A stretch of DNA of 64,000 bases from Ophioderma brevispina (taxonomy: Eukaryota > Echinodermata > Ophiuroidea > Amphilepidida > Ophiodermatidae), in assembly GCA_023653785.1 (NCBI GenBank), contig JAMKCH010012594.1, forward strand, positions 58,027 to 122,026, in the 5' to 3' direction. Position 1 is the first letter of the stretch; every line of letters begins with the position of its first letter. A program made the translations under genes and the position numbers. The notes under the pieces were generated by a model that was given only the letters and a program-made list of their open reading frames with translations, ran no database searches and was not told the origin of the DNA. This document shows positions 49,301 through 54,114 of this stretch, in pieces.

Positions 49301-50432
49301 TCATTTAATGATTTCAGGTAGGGCTAATGTATATAACGGCTTTACAACGTGCAAAAAATATCGATTTTTGAAAAAATCTTGAGGGCCGCACATTTTTCAA
49401 ATGTGCCTGGGTCTCTTCAACAGGTTCACAGAGCTATTAGAGGGGAAGTTGCAAAAATTACTACTAGTTACTTCTTGAAATAGTACTTATGTTACCTATG
49501 AAATCCCTGTGTAGGTCCGGGATCATTTAGCAGCAACGAGAGTCCAGTACTTGAGCGATCGTATTGGATCTCTGATCCTTTGTTGTTCAGTAGAGCAGTA
49601 TGGACACTGCCAGGAACCGTACTTCACAGCTATACCTGAAAAAAAATCATCCAATGCACAGAAAATTGATTGTTAAAATGTGAGTCCAGCAAAAAAGTAT
49701 TTACAAAAAGTACTGAAATGAACACATATACAATCCCTCACTTATTTGAAAACAAATAGAATGCTTAGAATGCACAGAATTTCCCATTTGTTAATAACAG
49801 ACTATATTTTGCAGGTATTTTACCATGGCTGATGCATGCAGCTAAAGTTTTATCCTATAAGCACCTGTGAGACTATTACAGAAAAAAACAAAAGCAATGG
49901 TATGTAACGGGTGTTTCCATAAGGTGACACCCTTTTCTGACATACTTTTCTGACACCCTATGAATTCGGAAACCTTGACGGACCTTAGCGGAATAAACCA
50001 CACGGTTTATGTGGTTTATTCTGTTAAGGTTTCCGAATTCATAGGGTGTCAGAAAAGTATGTCAGAAAAGGGTGTCACCTTATGGAAACACCCGAATATA
50101 ACTGACCAGGAAAGGAGAGCCAAGAAATCACAATTTTAGATGTTGCCATTGGTTTAAACCTAAAAACAACATCTTGAAGAATAAATTCTGATTTTTTATA
50201 GTTGATCAAGGATATGTTTTAGACAACACCACCCGTCTTGTGGTATACAATCATTGTGTCAGAGAGAAATGCAGCATTATAGCGACAAATAAACAATGAT
50301 AAAATCTTACTTGTATTTGCATTGTTGATTGCATTTTCCATTCAAATCAATGTTTTGTATTGGGCCAGCACTCAATGTCAGATGCCACCAAAATACCACA
50401 CACTGTATCGCTATTTTGAGGATGGCATCCAT
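10192..50432 (-). CDS. MANBA: Beta-mannosidase gene (GH2), 13 exons identified, 3' end not found
   Basis: This is the whole-gene span; the exons are listed separately. The enzyme removes non-reducing beta-linked mannose from N-glycan breakdown products in the lysosome. Exons were found by conserved blocks such as [68 protein letters not shown] and [16 protein letters not shown], in collinear order on the minus strand and bounded by AG and GT. They total 1,856 nt, about 618 codons; family members are near 880 residues. The shortfall matches two missing parts: the segment with the acid/base Asn-Glu motif, expected between 25.9 and 15.0 kb, and the C-terminal domain below 10.2 kb. Several exons carry single-base indels. 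The gene could be an intact locus with assembly errors (favoured) or a recent pseudogene. Confidence 0.93.
10508..10873. mobile_element. TTAA-flanked MITE, copy A
   Basis: 366 bp including the TTAA flanks, with terminal repeat AAAG(T/G)CTGACGCAGAG and inverse CTCTGAGACAGCCTTT. TTAA targeting is the mark of piggyBac-type transposition. Copy B is inverted 500 bp away. Confidence 0.85.
11374..11740. mobile_element. TTAA-flanked MITE, copy B (inverted)
   Basis: 367 bp including TTAA, with termini AAAGGCTGACTCAGAG and CTCTGAGTCAGCCTTT. The internal sequence is the inverse of copy A (shared ATTCCGGATCC, CAAGCATTATG). A and B could form a long hairpin in MANBA pre-mRNA. Confidence 0.85.
12111..12255 (-). 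CDS. MANBA: MANBA exon 12, ETE and GALYWQLND block
   Basis: A 145-nt exon from acceptor TTTCCAG to donor GTAACA, without indels. It reads [16 protein letters not shown], then [20 protein letters not shown], nearly identical to vertebrate MANBA. This is the last part of the barrel and includes the Trp-rich loop lining the active site. It leaves one base that makes Glu with exon 13. Confidence 0.97.
12419..12853. mobile_element. MITE-like element with GC-rich ends
   Basis: Ends CCCGAGGGGCACTC and GAGTGCCCCCGGG are imperfect inverts. The body holds several diverged units with the phrase CCAAAGACCC or AAAAGACCC. No coding sequence is recognised. Confidence 0.6.
12854..14170. other. Intronic DNA, nothing recognised
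   Basis: Part of MANBA intron 11. It contains a long G run at about 13,876. No exon-like conserved block was found. Confidence 0.6.
14171..14266 (-). CDS. MANBA: MANBA exon 11, YLTQ block
   Basis: A 96-nt exon (32 codons, phase 0-0) from acceptor TATACAG to donor GTAAGG. It reads [12 protein letters not shown], then [16 protein letters not shown], matching human DPLRTFKDTIYLTQ. It joins exon 12 exactly at the family's LTQ position. There is no internal indel, only a phase conflict with exon 10. Confidence 0.87.
14854..15030 (-). CDS. MANBA: MANBA exon 10, catalytic nucleophile exon
   Basis: The acceptor is TTGGCAG and the donor GTGAGT. The two leading bases complete a Val codon, which fits the family's GD-V-H motif. 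It encodes [15 protein letters not shown], where the Glu of SEYG is the GH2 catalytic nucleophile, and in a shifted frame FSEHRQHH, equal to the human FSLHRQHH. A net one-base loss lies somewhere between 14,882 and 14,935. The exit phase does not match exon 11, so one more base is probably missing at that junction. Confidence 0.9.
15230..15545 (+). repeat. Two-copy tandem duplication, about 180 bp
   Basis: Units at 15,247 and 15,413 share TTTGGTAC or TTGGTTCTTGGG, CATTTTATCCATACA / CGTTTTATCCATACA and GGTGTCCC(C)AAAAAA. Confidence 0.6.
19462..20982. mobile_element. Non-autonomous hAT-like element, 1.5 kb
   Basis: Starts CAGGGTTTGGCC and ends GGGAAATTGCCCAACCCGG, a hAT-type terminus. Flanks CAGAAGAG (19,454) and CATAAGAG (20,983) match at 7 of 8. 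Both subterminal zones are packed with GGGAAATAC/GTATTTCCC motifs in opposite orientation. No transposase is seen; the open frame at 20,078-20,413 has no recognisable domain. Confidence 0.75.
22442..22633. mobile_element. Foldback MITE, about 190 bp
   Basis: Arms of about 65 bp in inverted orientation: GTTACAAGAGTGGTTCATCA on the left and its exact inverse on the right. Outer ends are AGGGAATCAAACATG and CATGTTTGAACCCT. Confidence 0.8.
23627..24663. mobile_element. Foldback-type element, about 1.04 kb
   Basis: Begins GCACTTGTCAATTTCAATCC and ends with its inverse near 24,663 (GGATTGAAAT...GACAAGTGC). Roughly 250 bp at each end are dense in CCGGGACATAGC and GTCCCCGCC motifs in inverted arrangement, so both ends can pair. 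The centre is unremarkable AT-rich DNA. No coding capacity is recognised. Confidence 0.75.
25225..25335 (+). repeat. C-rich low-complexity tract
   Basis: Runs of CCCCTCCCC and CCCACACCC. Frames across it are composition artefacts. Confidence 0.8.
25360..25690 (+). repeat. Dispersed repeat, copy 1
   Basis: Phrases TCCACCAAGTTAC, ACGGAACTCCAG and TTTCATAGTCCCC in this order also occur at 32,685-33,010. Identity is moderate. Type unknown; it may be the 3' part of a SINE or MITE. Confidence 0.65.
25922..26005 (-). CDS. MANBA: MANBA exon 9, WQDFMF block
   Basis: An 84-nt exon from acceptor TTTGTAG to donor GTAGCT. It reads (G)ILIWQDFMF, then YPSNECILD, matching the family 'G(I/L)..WQDFMFAC..YP'. 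The first half and YPSNEC are in different frames. Removing one T from the five-T run after ATG puts FMF and YPS in register at the family spacing. Further compensating slips are likely near the 3' end, where a TAA falls in frame. Confidence 0.9.
26679..26888 (-). CDS. MANBA: MANBA exon 8, start of the catalytic barrel
   Basis: The best-preserved exon: 210 nt, acceptor TTCTAG, donor GTATGT, no indel. It reads KSFYFRINN, then [36 protein letters not shown] and FYETCDEL. These are the first strands of the GH2 (beta/alpha)8 barrel, including the substrate-pocket blocks 'KG.NWIP.D' and 'RVWGGG.YE'. Phases agree with exons 7 and 9 (SP-G and DEL-G). Confidence 0.97.
26935..27025 (+). repeat. GAA/GAG microsatellite-like tract
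   Basis: GAAGAAGAAGAAGAG and similar, in MANBA intron 7 just upstream of exon 8. Confidence 0.8.
27473..27618 (-). CDS. MANBA: MANBA exon 7, WWP..G block
   Basis: The acceptor CTACACAG precedes 27618 and the donor GTACTG follows 27473. It begins [17 protein letters not shown], the hallmark 'WWP.GYG.Q.LY' of GH2 beta-mannosidases, and ends [10 protein letters not shown]...IKDSP with one base left for exon 8. The two halves are in different frames. The alignment needs one extra base near the five-A run at 27,527-27,531, between NIE and LKIGFR. Confidence 0.92.
28004..28016 (-). promoter_or_regulatory. Perfect DR1 nuclear-receptor element
   Basis: TGACCTTTGACCT is the exact DR1 consensus (AGGTCAAAGGTCA on the other strand) bound by HNF4, RXR and COUP-type receptors. 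A weaker copy, TGACTTTTGACCT, lies 20 bp before it at 27,984. It is in MANBA intron 6. Function is inferred only. Confidence 0.4.
28172..28350 (-). CDS. MANBA: MANBA exon 6, immunoglobulin-like middle domain
   Basis: A 179-nt exon from acceptor CTTACAG to donor GTAAGA, open throughout. It reads [14 protein letters not shown], then [14 protein letters not shown] and [13 protein letters not shown]. This fits the beta-sandwich domain that follows the RIEAY block (compare the human GQVIIAIP and IVELFV segments). It contains N-x-S/T sequons at NVT and NMT, as expected for a lysosomal glycoprotein. It ends in phase 0 and joins exon 7 (WWPSGYG). Confidence 0.9.
28953..29029 (-). CDS. MANBA: MANBA exon 5, domain junction (RIEAY block)
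   Basis: A 77-nt exon with acceptor TTTGCAG and donor GTGAGA. Its first base completes a Trp codon from exon 4, then it reads [16 protein letters not shown], matching the family's 'W K.V.IEAY' block where the N-terminal sugar-binding domain ends. It leaves one base that joins exon 6. There is no indel, and phases agree on both sides. Confidence 0.88.
29030..30270. other. Intronic DNA, nothing recognised
   Basis: Part of MANBA intron 4, AT-rich, no coding signal. Confidence 0.6.
30271..30545 (+). mobile_element. tRNA-derived SINE-like repeat
   Basis: The 5' part resembles a tRNA promoter: A-box-like TGGCCCCTGGTTAGGG at 30,281 and B-box-like GGCTCAATTCC at 30,323. Downstream, CGTCCTTCGGAGGGGAAGG followed by GGTCCCATGTACAGAG resembles a conserved central segment seen in marine-invertebrate SINEs. 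It does not fold as a functional tRNA by inspection. Confidence 0.65.
30784..31690 (+). repeat. Tandem satellite with 403-bp higher-order period
   Basis: Two related units of about 200 bp alternate, giving a 403-bp higher-order repeat: GAATTATATGAAAAAGAAGA occurs at 30,861 and 31,264. Repeated landmarks are CCGTCTGACAGCCCC, GGAACTGTCAGTA and CTGCATCATGAGA. It lies in MANBA intron 4. Confidence 0.9.
32310..32333 (+). repeat. Poly-T run
   Basis: A run of more than 20 T. Read on the minus strand it may be a retroposon poly-A tail. Confidence 0.8.
32485..32600 (+). repeat. Short tandem repeat CAACACCCCGCAATACCC-like
   Basis: Several imperfect copies of CAACACCCCGCAATACCC. The flanking phrase 'CAAGGACTTTCAAGGACC' occurs at about 32,380 and in related form at 30,580. 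Confidence 0.7.
32685..33010 (+). repeat. Dispersed repeat, copy 2
   Basis: Same order of phrases as 25,360-25,690, with GGACGGACGG-type short repeats at about 32,920-32,966. Confidence 0.65.
33310..33410 (+). repeat. G-rich low-complexity tract
   Basis: Several G7-G9 runs, so G-quadruplex formation is possible. Frames here are artefacts. Confidence 0.8.
33585..33763. mobile_element. hAT-type MITE with perfect 8-bp duplication
   Basis: A 179-bp element starting AGGGGTTCTCAA and ending TTGAGAACCCCG. It is flanked by identical TATTAGAA at 33,577-33,584 and 33,764-33,771. The 8-bp duplication and terminal motif are those of hAT DNA transposons. A related copy is at 61,756-61,960. Confidence 0.92.
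33822..34027 (-). CDS. MANBA: MANBA exon 4, N-terminal domain to FSWDWGP block
   Basis: The acceptor TTTAG ends at 34028 and the donor GTAAAT begins at 33821. In phase 0 from exon 3 it reads [13 protein letters not shown], then [16 protein letters not shown] and later FSWDWGPAF, ending in TG that is completed to Trp by exon 5. All match the family (CPP.VQ.GECH..FIRKE..SFSWDWGP.F...GIW). The FIRKEA block lies in another frame: one extra base before it and a compensating change after it return the frame within about 30 nt. The exon is about 13.5 kb downstream of exon 3, across the DIRS and LINE insertions. Confidence 0.92.
34028..36539. other. Intronic DNA, nothing recognised
   Basis: Part of MANBA intron 3. 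Apart from the purine-rich tract and ordinary AT-rich DNA I see no gene. Confidence 0.6.
35655..35865 (+). repeat. Purine-rich tract
   Basis: About 200 bp almost entirely of A and G (GGGGAGGAAATGGGGATGAC type). Overlapping minus-strand Ser/Pro/Leu-rich frames are artefacts. Confidence 0.8.
36540..38480 (+). mobile_element. Degraded non-LTR (LINE) retrotransposon, reverse transcriptase region
   Basis: Plus strand, many frame breaks. In order: [20 protein letters not shown] (linker before RT, 36.6 kb); [19 protein letters not shown] (37.08 kb) and [15 protein letters not shown] (37.2 kb), the RT fingers; [15 protein letters not shown] and [12 protein letters not shown] (37.3-37.6 kb); and the catalytic [10 protein letters not shown] at about 37,795-37,825, which needs one more T. 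Then come [15 protein letters not shown] and [11 protein letters not shown] (38.4 kb), the C-terminal connection domain and zinc-knuckle area. The endonuclease was not identified. It lies in MANBA intron 3, opposite to the gene. Confidence 0.85.
38690..39102 (+). repeat. LINE tail, tandem copy 1
   Basis: About 410-430 bp downstream of the LINE coding region, repeated at 39,131-39,558. Shared landmarks are CTATTTCTAATTTTTAACTC, CTTGCCTGTCTCATGGAGGA and CATTGGTTCTTTG. Confidence 0.85.
39131..39558 (+). repeat. LINE tail, tandem copy 2
   Basis: Second copy of the preceding unit. It contains a GATGATGATGATGA microsatellite at about 39,445, where copy 1 has GAATGATGAATGATGG. Such short repeats are usual at LINE 3' ends. 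The copies differ by many one-base indels. Confidence 0.85.
40040..40203 (+). repeat. DIRS left inverted terminal repeat
   Basis: About 160 bp that reappear as the reverse complement at 47,316-47,478 (shared landmarks: TTGCATCATCTTTGG, ACACAAATTT, GACGTCACCGGCG, CATCATGC). The two repeats differ by substitutions and by run lengths such as GGG against GG. Confidence 0.9.
40160..40187 (+). promoter_or_regulatory. Paired CRE palindrome in the DIRS terminal repeat
   Basis: GGTGACGTCA, six bases, then TGACGTCACC: two full CREB/ATF sites (TGACGTCA) in a perfect palindrome. The right terminal repeat carries the same pair at about 47,332-47,357. Terminal repeats act as promoters in DIRS elements, so these are likely promoter sites (inference). 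Confidence 0.6.
40300..40425 (+). repeat. Probable DIRS internal complementary region
   Basis: A second, direct copy of the outer left-end sequence (landmarks AAAACAATACTG, ACTCCCTCATATTTG, GTCGATAATAACAA, compared with 40,013-40,095). The phrase ATCGACATTGTAAAA occurs twice, near 40,280 and 40,398. In DIRS elements a region complementary to both ends lies just inside one terminal repeat; the position fits. Confidence 0.65.
40690..41620 (-). pseudogene. DIRS tyrosine recombinase
   Basis: Read in three frames because of indels. From 41,590 downward it gives [20 protein letters not shown] (N-terminal SAM-like part), then [14 protein letters not shown] near 41,300 (box A Arg), AHSTR at about 40,835-40,850 (box B His-x-x-Arg) and ITTYMKD at about 40,735-40,755 with the probable nucleophile Tyr. 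These are the tyrosine recombinase landmarks and replace the integrase of LTR elements. The frame is broken many times, so no complete protein is encoded as the sequence stands. Confidence 0.82.
41630..42230 (-). pseudogene. DIRS linker between RNase H and recombinase
   Basis: The minus-strand frame includes [14 protein letters not shown] (a W-P motif typical of the segment after RNase H in DIRS and related elements) and leads into [14 protein letters not shown] at the start of the recombinase. It contains poly-G runs at 41.72 and 41.92 kb. The 199-residue plus-strand frame over the same interval is a GC-driven shadow. Confidence 0.6.
42230..43800 (-). pseudogene. DIRS reverse transcriptase and RNase H
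   Basis: Landmarks along the minus strand: [15 protein letters not shown] (43.65 kb), KTGDGRP and ILNLKQI (43.45 kb), WVKPLGS then [17 protein letters not shown] with the catalytic YLDD at 43,120-43,131, and [12 protein letters not shown] (RNase H first Asp, about 42.6 kb). Near 42.4 kb come fragments of the later RNase H motifs. The block order and the YLDD context are typical of DIRS elements. Blocks switch frame several times, so the region is degraded or indel-affected. Confidence 0.88.
43800..46480 (-). pseudogene. Probable DIRS gag-like region
   Basis: Long minus-strand open stretches (43,711-44,571 and 44,983-45,774) lie upstream of the RT, where DIRS gag is found. They include [20 protein letters not shown] and a basic EEEKKKRS patch. 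Plus-strand frames here are equally open because the DNA is GC-rich, so frame length is weak evidence. I recognise no gag domain; the call rests on position. Confidence 0.4.
46480..47315 (-). other. DIRS 5' untranslated stretch
   Basis: Base composition falls back toward AT. Nothing coding is recognised between the gag-like region and the right terminal repeat. Confidence 0.5.
47316..47478 (-). repeat. DIRS right inverted terminal repeat
   Basis: Inverse of the left repeat at 40,040-40,203. Its outer edge stops about 20 bp from the MANBA exon 3 donor at 47,499. Confidence 0.9.
47500..47647 (-). CDS. MANBA: MANBA exon 3, N-terminal domain (NMF block)
   Basis: The acceptor CTGCAG precedes 47647 and the donor GTAATT follows 47500. 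The reading [17 protein letters not shown], then DTV, SNVSIM and [23 protein letters not shown] matches the family segment 'L..EG.DT.....N...G...NMF.RY.FDI'. The spacing between conserved residues is exactly that of the human protein if three one-base slips are allowed: a lost G before GAC, an extra T in GTTTAG, and a lost G before GACAT. The exon ends in phase 0, which fits exon 4. The right terminal repeat of the DIRS element begins about 20 bp beyond the donor. Confidence 0.88.
47943..49420. mobile_element. TTAA-type element containing a minisatellite
   Basis: Begins TTAAAGCGCCGGCACTTTT and ends near GTGCCTGGGTCTCTTCAA. Both ends match the element at 60,494-61,626 (TTGCTCTCAA, GGCCATTGGAAGAA, ATCGATTTTTGAAAAAATCT). 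The inner part is filled by a minisatellite. It lies in MANBA intron 2. Confidence 0.72.
48175..49065 (+). repeat. Minisatellite, units about 41-49 bp
   Basis: Irregular tandem units with the core CTGGGCCGTCTTCCGG then TGACGCGATGTTTTTCGTTG. The array is split at about 48,540-48,760 by unrelated sequence that includes a (TTTA)n run near 48,720. The minus-strand 165-residue frame over it is a by-product. Confidence 0.85.
49496..49635 (-). CDS. MANBA: MANBA exon 2, N-terminal sugar-binding domain
   Basis: The acceptor is a T-run followed by CAG at 49636; the donor is GTAACA at 49495. The exon encodes [13 protein letters not shown], matching the family's conserved VPG.VH.AL block near mature residue 25. 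A weaker part follows that corresponds to the D-P-Y-Y-R / Y-R-W region. The frame entering from exon 1 (IAVKY) must slip by one base in the TACGG stretch to read VPGSVH, and a second slip is likely after NNK. Homology of the first half is clear; the second half is hard to read. Confidence 0.8.
49908..50094. mobile_element. Perfect long-armed palindrome (foldback MITE)
   Basis: Left arm 49,908-49,976 and right arm 50,026-50,094 are exact inverses over 69 bp (start CGGGTGTTTCCATAAGGTGA). The 49-bp centre contains a further inverted pair, GAATAAACCAC / GTGGTTTATTC. It lies in MANBA intron 1. Confidence 0.95.
50310..50432 (-). CDS. MANBA: MANBA exon 1, signal peptide
   Basis: An ATG at 50432 opens a reading frame with a short charged start (MDAILK) and a hydrophobic stretch rich in I, V, F and W ending in LTLSAGP. 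This is a credible signal peptide for a lysosomal enzyme. The exon ends at a good donor, GTAAGA, at 50309. The ATG frame leaves phase 0 at the donor, but exon 2 needs phase 1. The frame that agrees with exon 2 reads ...AINNANT at the exon end, like the family's mature N-terminus. A net one-base indel is therefore likely near 50325-50340. An ATG at 50448 was rejected because it stops after 12 codons. Confidence 0.7.
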
Positions 50433-50563
50433 TTGCTGCTAGTCACCATTTTATTGGTGTATTGTGAAGCTGTGTAGCAATCTGAATAAAAGGGGAACAA
50501 GGTAGGGTCAAATTAAAAAGACAAAGATTAATCACTGCTGGGTGGGGAACACCAAAGTGATAT

Positions 50564-50703
50564 TGGGCAGGACAAAACATTCAATTTGTATTTTTGGCCC
50601 TTGAACATACATGTGAAAGGAAAATCATCTATGTAAACCTATATTATAAGATTGCTTTAAACATGTCATTAGGCCAAAATACATTGAGGTTTGTCCTGCC
50701 CAA
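50564..50703. mobile_element. Small MITE upstream of MANBA
   Basis: 140 bp with termini GGGCAGGACAAA and TTTGTCCTGCCC. It begins about 130 bp upstream of the MANBA start codon. Confidence 0.65.
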
Positions 50704-53375
50704 CGACAAATTTTATTTAGCTTTGCAATCAAAACTTCTATGAGGCAAAGTGAGCCCAGGTCAAACCTCCTGTGTATAACATTAAAGGTGACACGAGAGA
50801 TGTCAAGTAAACAGGGGTCCCGAAAAAATGTGAAAATTCGACTTTTGCACTGTTCTAAAGCTTTCTATCAAAAACTATCCCCATATGAAAGGATTAAGCT
50901 GAGAACGCTGTTGGTACCCAAATTTGTGAAAATTTCTATTTCGTATAGGAGCAAATATGAAATTCAGGATATGTTTCTATTGTATTATAAGCATATACAA
51001 CTCACCTTTTATTTTCATTCTGCAGCACAAATAAAAGGTAGGGAATGTATTGATTGGTCGATCCCATATGAAATCACTACATTATCACAGAAAATAGGAT
51101 GACTTGGAATCTCTCGTTGCACCTTTTTTAAATTCCCATCAGAAGGTGTCTGCAATAATATATAAGGATTAGTAGACATTTTGAATAGGATTTTTTTTGA
51201 GACAGAAGAACATTCCATGGGAGTAAGTCAATGTAGAGTAGCCACATCACACTGTATACCTAATAACTAGTTCGAAATCACAGACTTCAATATAACACAA
51301 GACGGCGAACGCCAGCGCAAAAGCCATAACCATCTTTTGCCGCAGTGCGTACTTATTTCCATAGCGTGGTGTACCTATTTATTCATATATTCCCTGATTT
51401 CCATAATCTGGTGTACCAATTGATTCATATATTCACACATTTGCATAGAACGATATACCGTTTCCAGGCCAACAGGTTACGGTGCATGCGCGTGCGCGTG
51501 CGCATGCGAGTTTCGAATGGATGACCGTAATGAATATTTATAATTTTCAAAACACAGTTACTAAGGCTGCCTATTCTTCAACGGCAGGCCTAAGGAATCT
51601 TTAATATCTATGTTGCAATGCAACTCTAAAGATACAAGGCAAATAAGATGCATCTTAACCGGAATGACGTTTTTGTTCCGGACCGGTCTATTTTAGGTTT
51701 GCAGAACAGTGTATAAAATGTGTAGCAAAAGAATTACTGAATTCATAAACACTCTGATTAAAATTACTCCAACCAAGTTGTTGCTAATGTCCTTAAAAAT
51801 TACAAATTCCAATTCATCGACAGTTGATTTGCAAAAAAGGCTTCTAGAACAAAGGAATCTAAAGTTTGCTTGCACATGTTGAGTAGTAATGAGGCTAGTA
51901 TCATCGCTGTCGTCACTGTTGTGGAACTATACACTTATGAAGCATTTCCCCTGAATTTAACCTCAGAAGTACATGTACTAATTATGAATTTTATGCAACT
52001 ATAAATTTAAGACCTTTTCAGGTAAGTGTGTGCCCTGGTTTACAAATGAGGATAAATATGAAACAATTTATATTAGCTCTGAATATTTGTGAATCCTTTT
52101 TTCTTTGGAGCCTATTCAACTGCACTGCTACGTTACAGGTTATTGTATACGGAAGTGCTTCTACCGAAGTATAATACAGAAAGATGACAATTTCCTATAA
52201 AAATTAATAGTTCAACCATATCTGTAGGTTAAATAATATAAAAGCTATGGCCAAAACTATGTTGCCGTCTGTGGCTTCAAAAATTGCTAAATTTTGTGTT
52301 TCAATTTCTACATTCAACTTCAACTATGTGTTGAAGTAAGTGTCTATATGGACAGTAATGACTAAAATATACCCAATTTTGTTCTTATTAGGTTGCTTTC
52401 AGTCTTATCACTTGCAGGGTATGTTAGGATACCTATACCTGTTCAGTGTTACAGACCTGGAACAAATCTGATTTTTCAAATTCAATTCAATTCAAATTAG
52501 TTTTATTAGCATTATCATTCAGCCAATACATTATATGATACATTTACAGATACTATTGGAATAAATATTGACATATTTTAAAGGAAAAAAAAATAATTAT
52601 ACAGAATGTTTGAATGGCATGATTCCAAATGCAGGAGAGGCAAAGTCTGGTGGACTTTGAGCATGACCCCACCTAACAATAAACAATGTTTAAGAATAAT
52701 ATTTAGATTGCTGGACAGGACAGGACACAACAGGACAGAATAGGACGAAACAGGACGAGGACATTGACAATTATTGTTTTAACAAGAACAAGGGCAAAAG
52801 AACATGATGAACATGGCGAACCTGTCAAGAAATGATGAAAGAGAAGGATAAAAAAGCATTGCACTTATTGAGTGGTCAATTTTCTCGATTTTATGAGTTA
52901 GCAAATCGCTGATAGCGCCTTTAAAGAATCTTTACGAGTCTGAGTACATAGCAAAAATTAATATTTAATTTTTTACTATCAGCCATAGGCTTGCACAGTA
53001 AAATACCCAGTCAAATTCTGCACACATGGCAAGATGATGGTGAGCAAAGTCAGCAAACTTTGAATCCTACATGCCTAAGGGCACCCTCACTTTCCAAATG
53101 GGAGCATCCGGGGAGGATCTACCTACCCTATCTTTCACTAAGTTTCAGCTACTGCCTCACAACTAGCCCAGACTACTGTGCAGTAGCTGCCATGGTAAAC
53201 ACGGTCATGACCCGAAGCCTTTGAAGATGTAGCTGCCGAAAAGGACATTAGCCTTAGGAGTACCAGTCACGCGAGTAAGAAAACGGCCCTACTGCCTTTA
53301 TTTGAGCAACTATAAATCATCCCTTGGAGGCTCGGTAACATCAACCAGTACTATTTTTCTGAGCCTGAAGGGCTG
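50704..53375. other. Region upstream of MANBA, no gene recognised
   Basis: Contains a two-copy 50-bp repeat near 51,355-51,440, an alternating purine-pyrimidine stretch at 51,483, an AATTCAATTCAA motif at 52,483 like LINE tails, and a GGACAGGACA short repeat near 52,715. Confidence 0.55.
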
Positions 53376-53415
53376 TTAGCTCGTTCACATAACGTTGATC
53401 ATCGTCCGTTGATAT
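53376..53415 (+). repeat. GCTCGTTC...CGTCCGT terminal motif, diverged copy
   Basis: GCTCGTTCACATAACGTTGA then CATCGTCCGTTG, the same family as 54,069. Confidence 0.5.
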
Positions 53416-54068
53416 GCCTAGACCCAGGGCTGTTGCAGGCATGTAGCCGCACTATGTGGCCCTAGGCAGGTGAGGCTGAAGGCCGAGCCGAAGCCTGAGG
53501 AGCGAAGCCGAGCGAGACCTCTGCTGATAGCACTAAATACAGTGACCGAGGCCGAGGCAAAAGTAATGCTAGGCCTAGACTAGTTACTATACTCTGGCTC
53601 ATAATTTCTTGGACAGTTTAAAAAGTACGCCCGCTTCCCCGCCAAAACGGTGCACCATCGTTTTGCACGTAGACGCAGTACACGCAAAGATCAACGCGCG
53701 CGTTTGTTATGTCCATGTTTAGCGATTGCACAGGGATCATTGACAGGTGACTGTATTGTAGTACTGGAATGCGTCTATCTTGTCCACCAACATGGCTGGC
53801 TATTGAATACGGTCTGTCAGAATTGTTCAGAGTTATTTACCGTGCGCAGAGCATGACGTGCGTCAACACGGAAGTGAATGCCGATTGGCTTGTTTGAGTA
53901 GGTTGGCCTCCCCATTGGTTAATTGCATAAGGCTACCCAAAGTCTCCGCCCCTTTTATGCAGATATTGCGGCACGCGTTGCCGACCTCTGACATGTCTGA
54001 ACAATTCTGGCAGCGACTTTAGTACATTAGTACTCGTAGTAGTAAGCCCCGTAGTAACTTAAAAGTTA

Positions 54069-54114
54069 GCTCGTTCCTGCATTCACGTAGCGTTGCACGT
54101 CGTCCGTACCTACC
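54069..54114 (+). repeat. GCTCGTTC...TCGTCCGTACC terminal motif, copy 1
   Basis: GCTCGTTC, CACGTAGCGTTG and CGTCCGTACCTACCTC occur here, as the inverse at 58,458-58,515, and in diverged form at 53,376-53,415. These look like ends of dispersed DNA elements. Confidence 0.55.
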
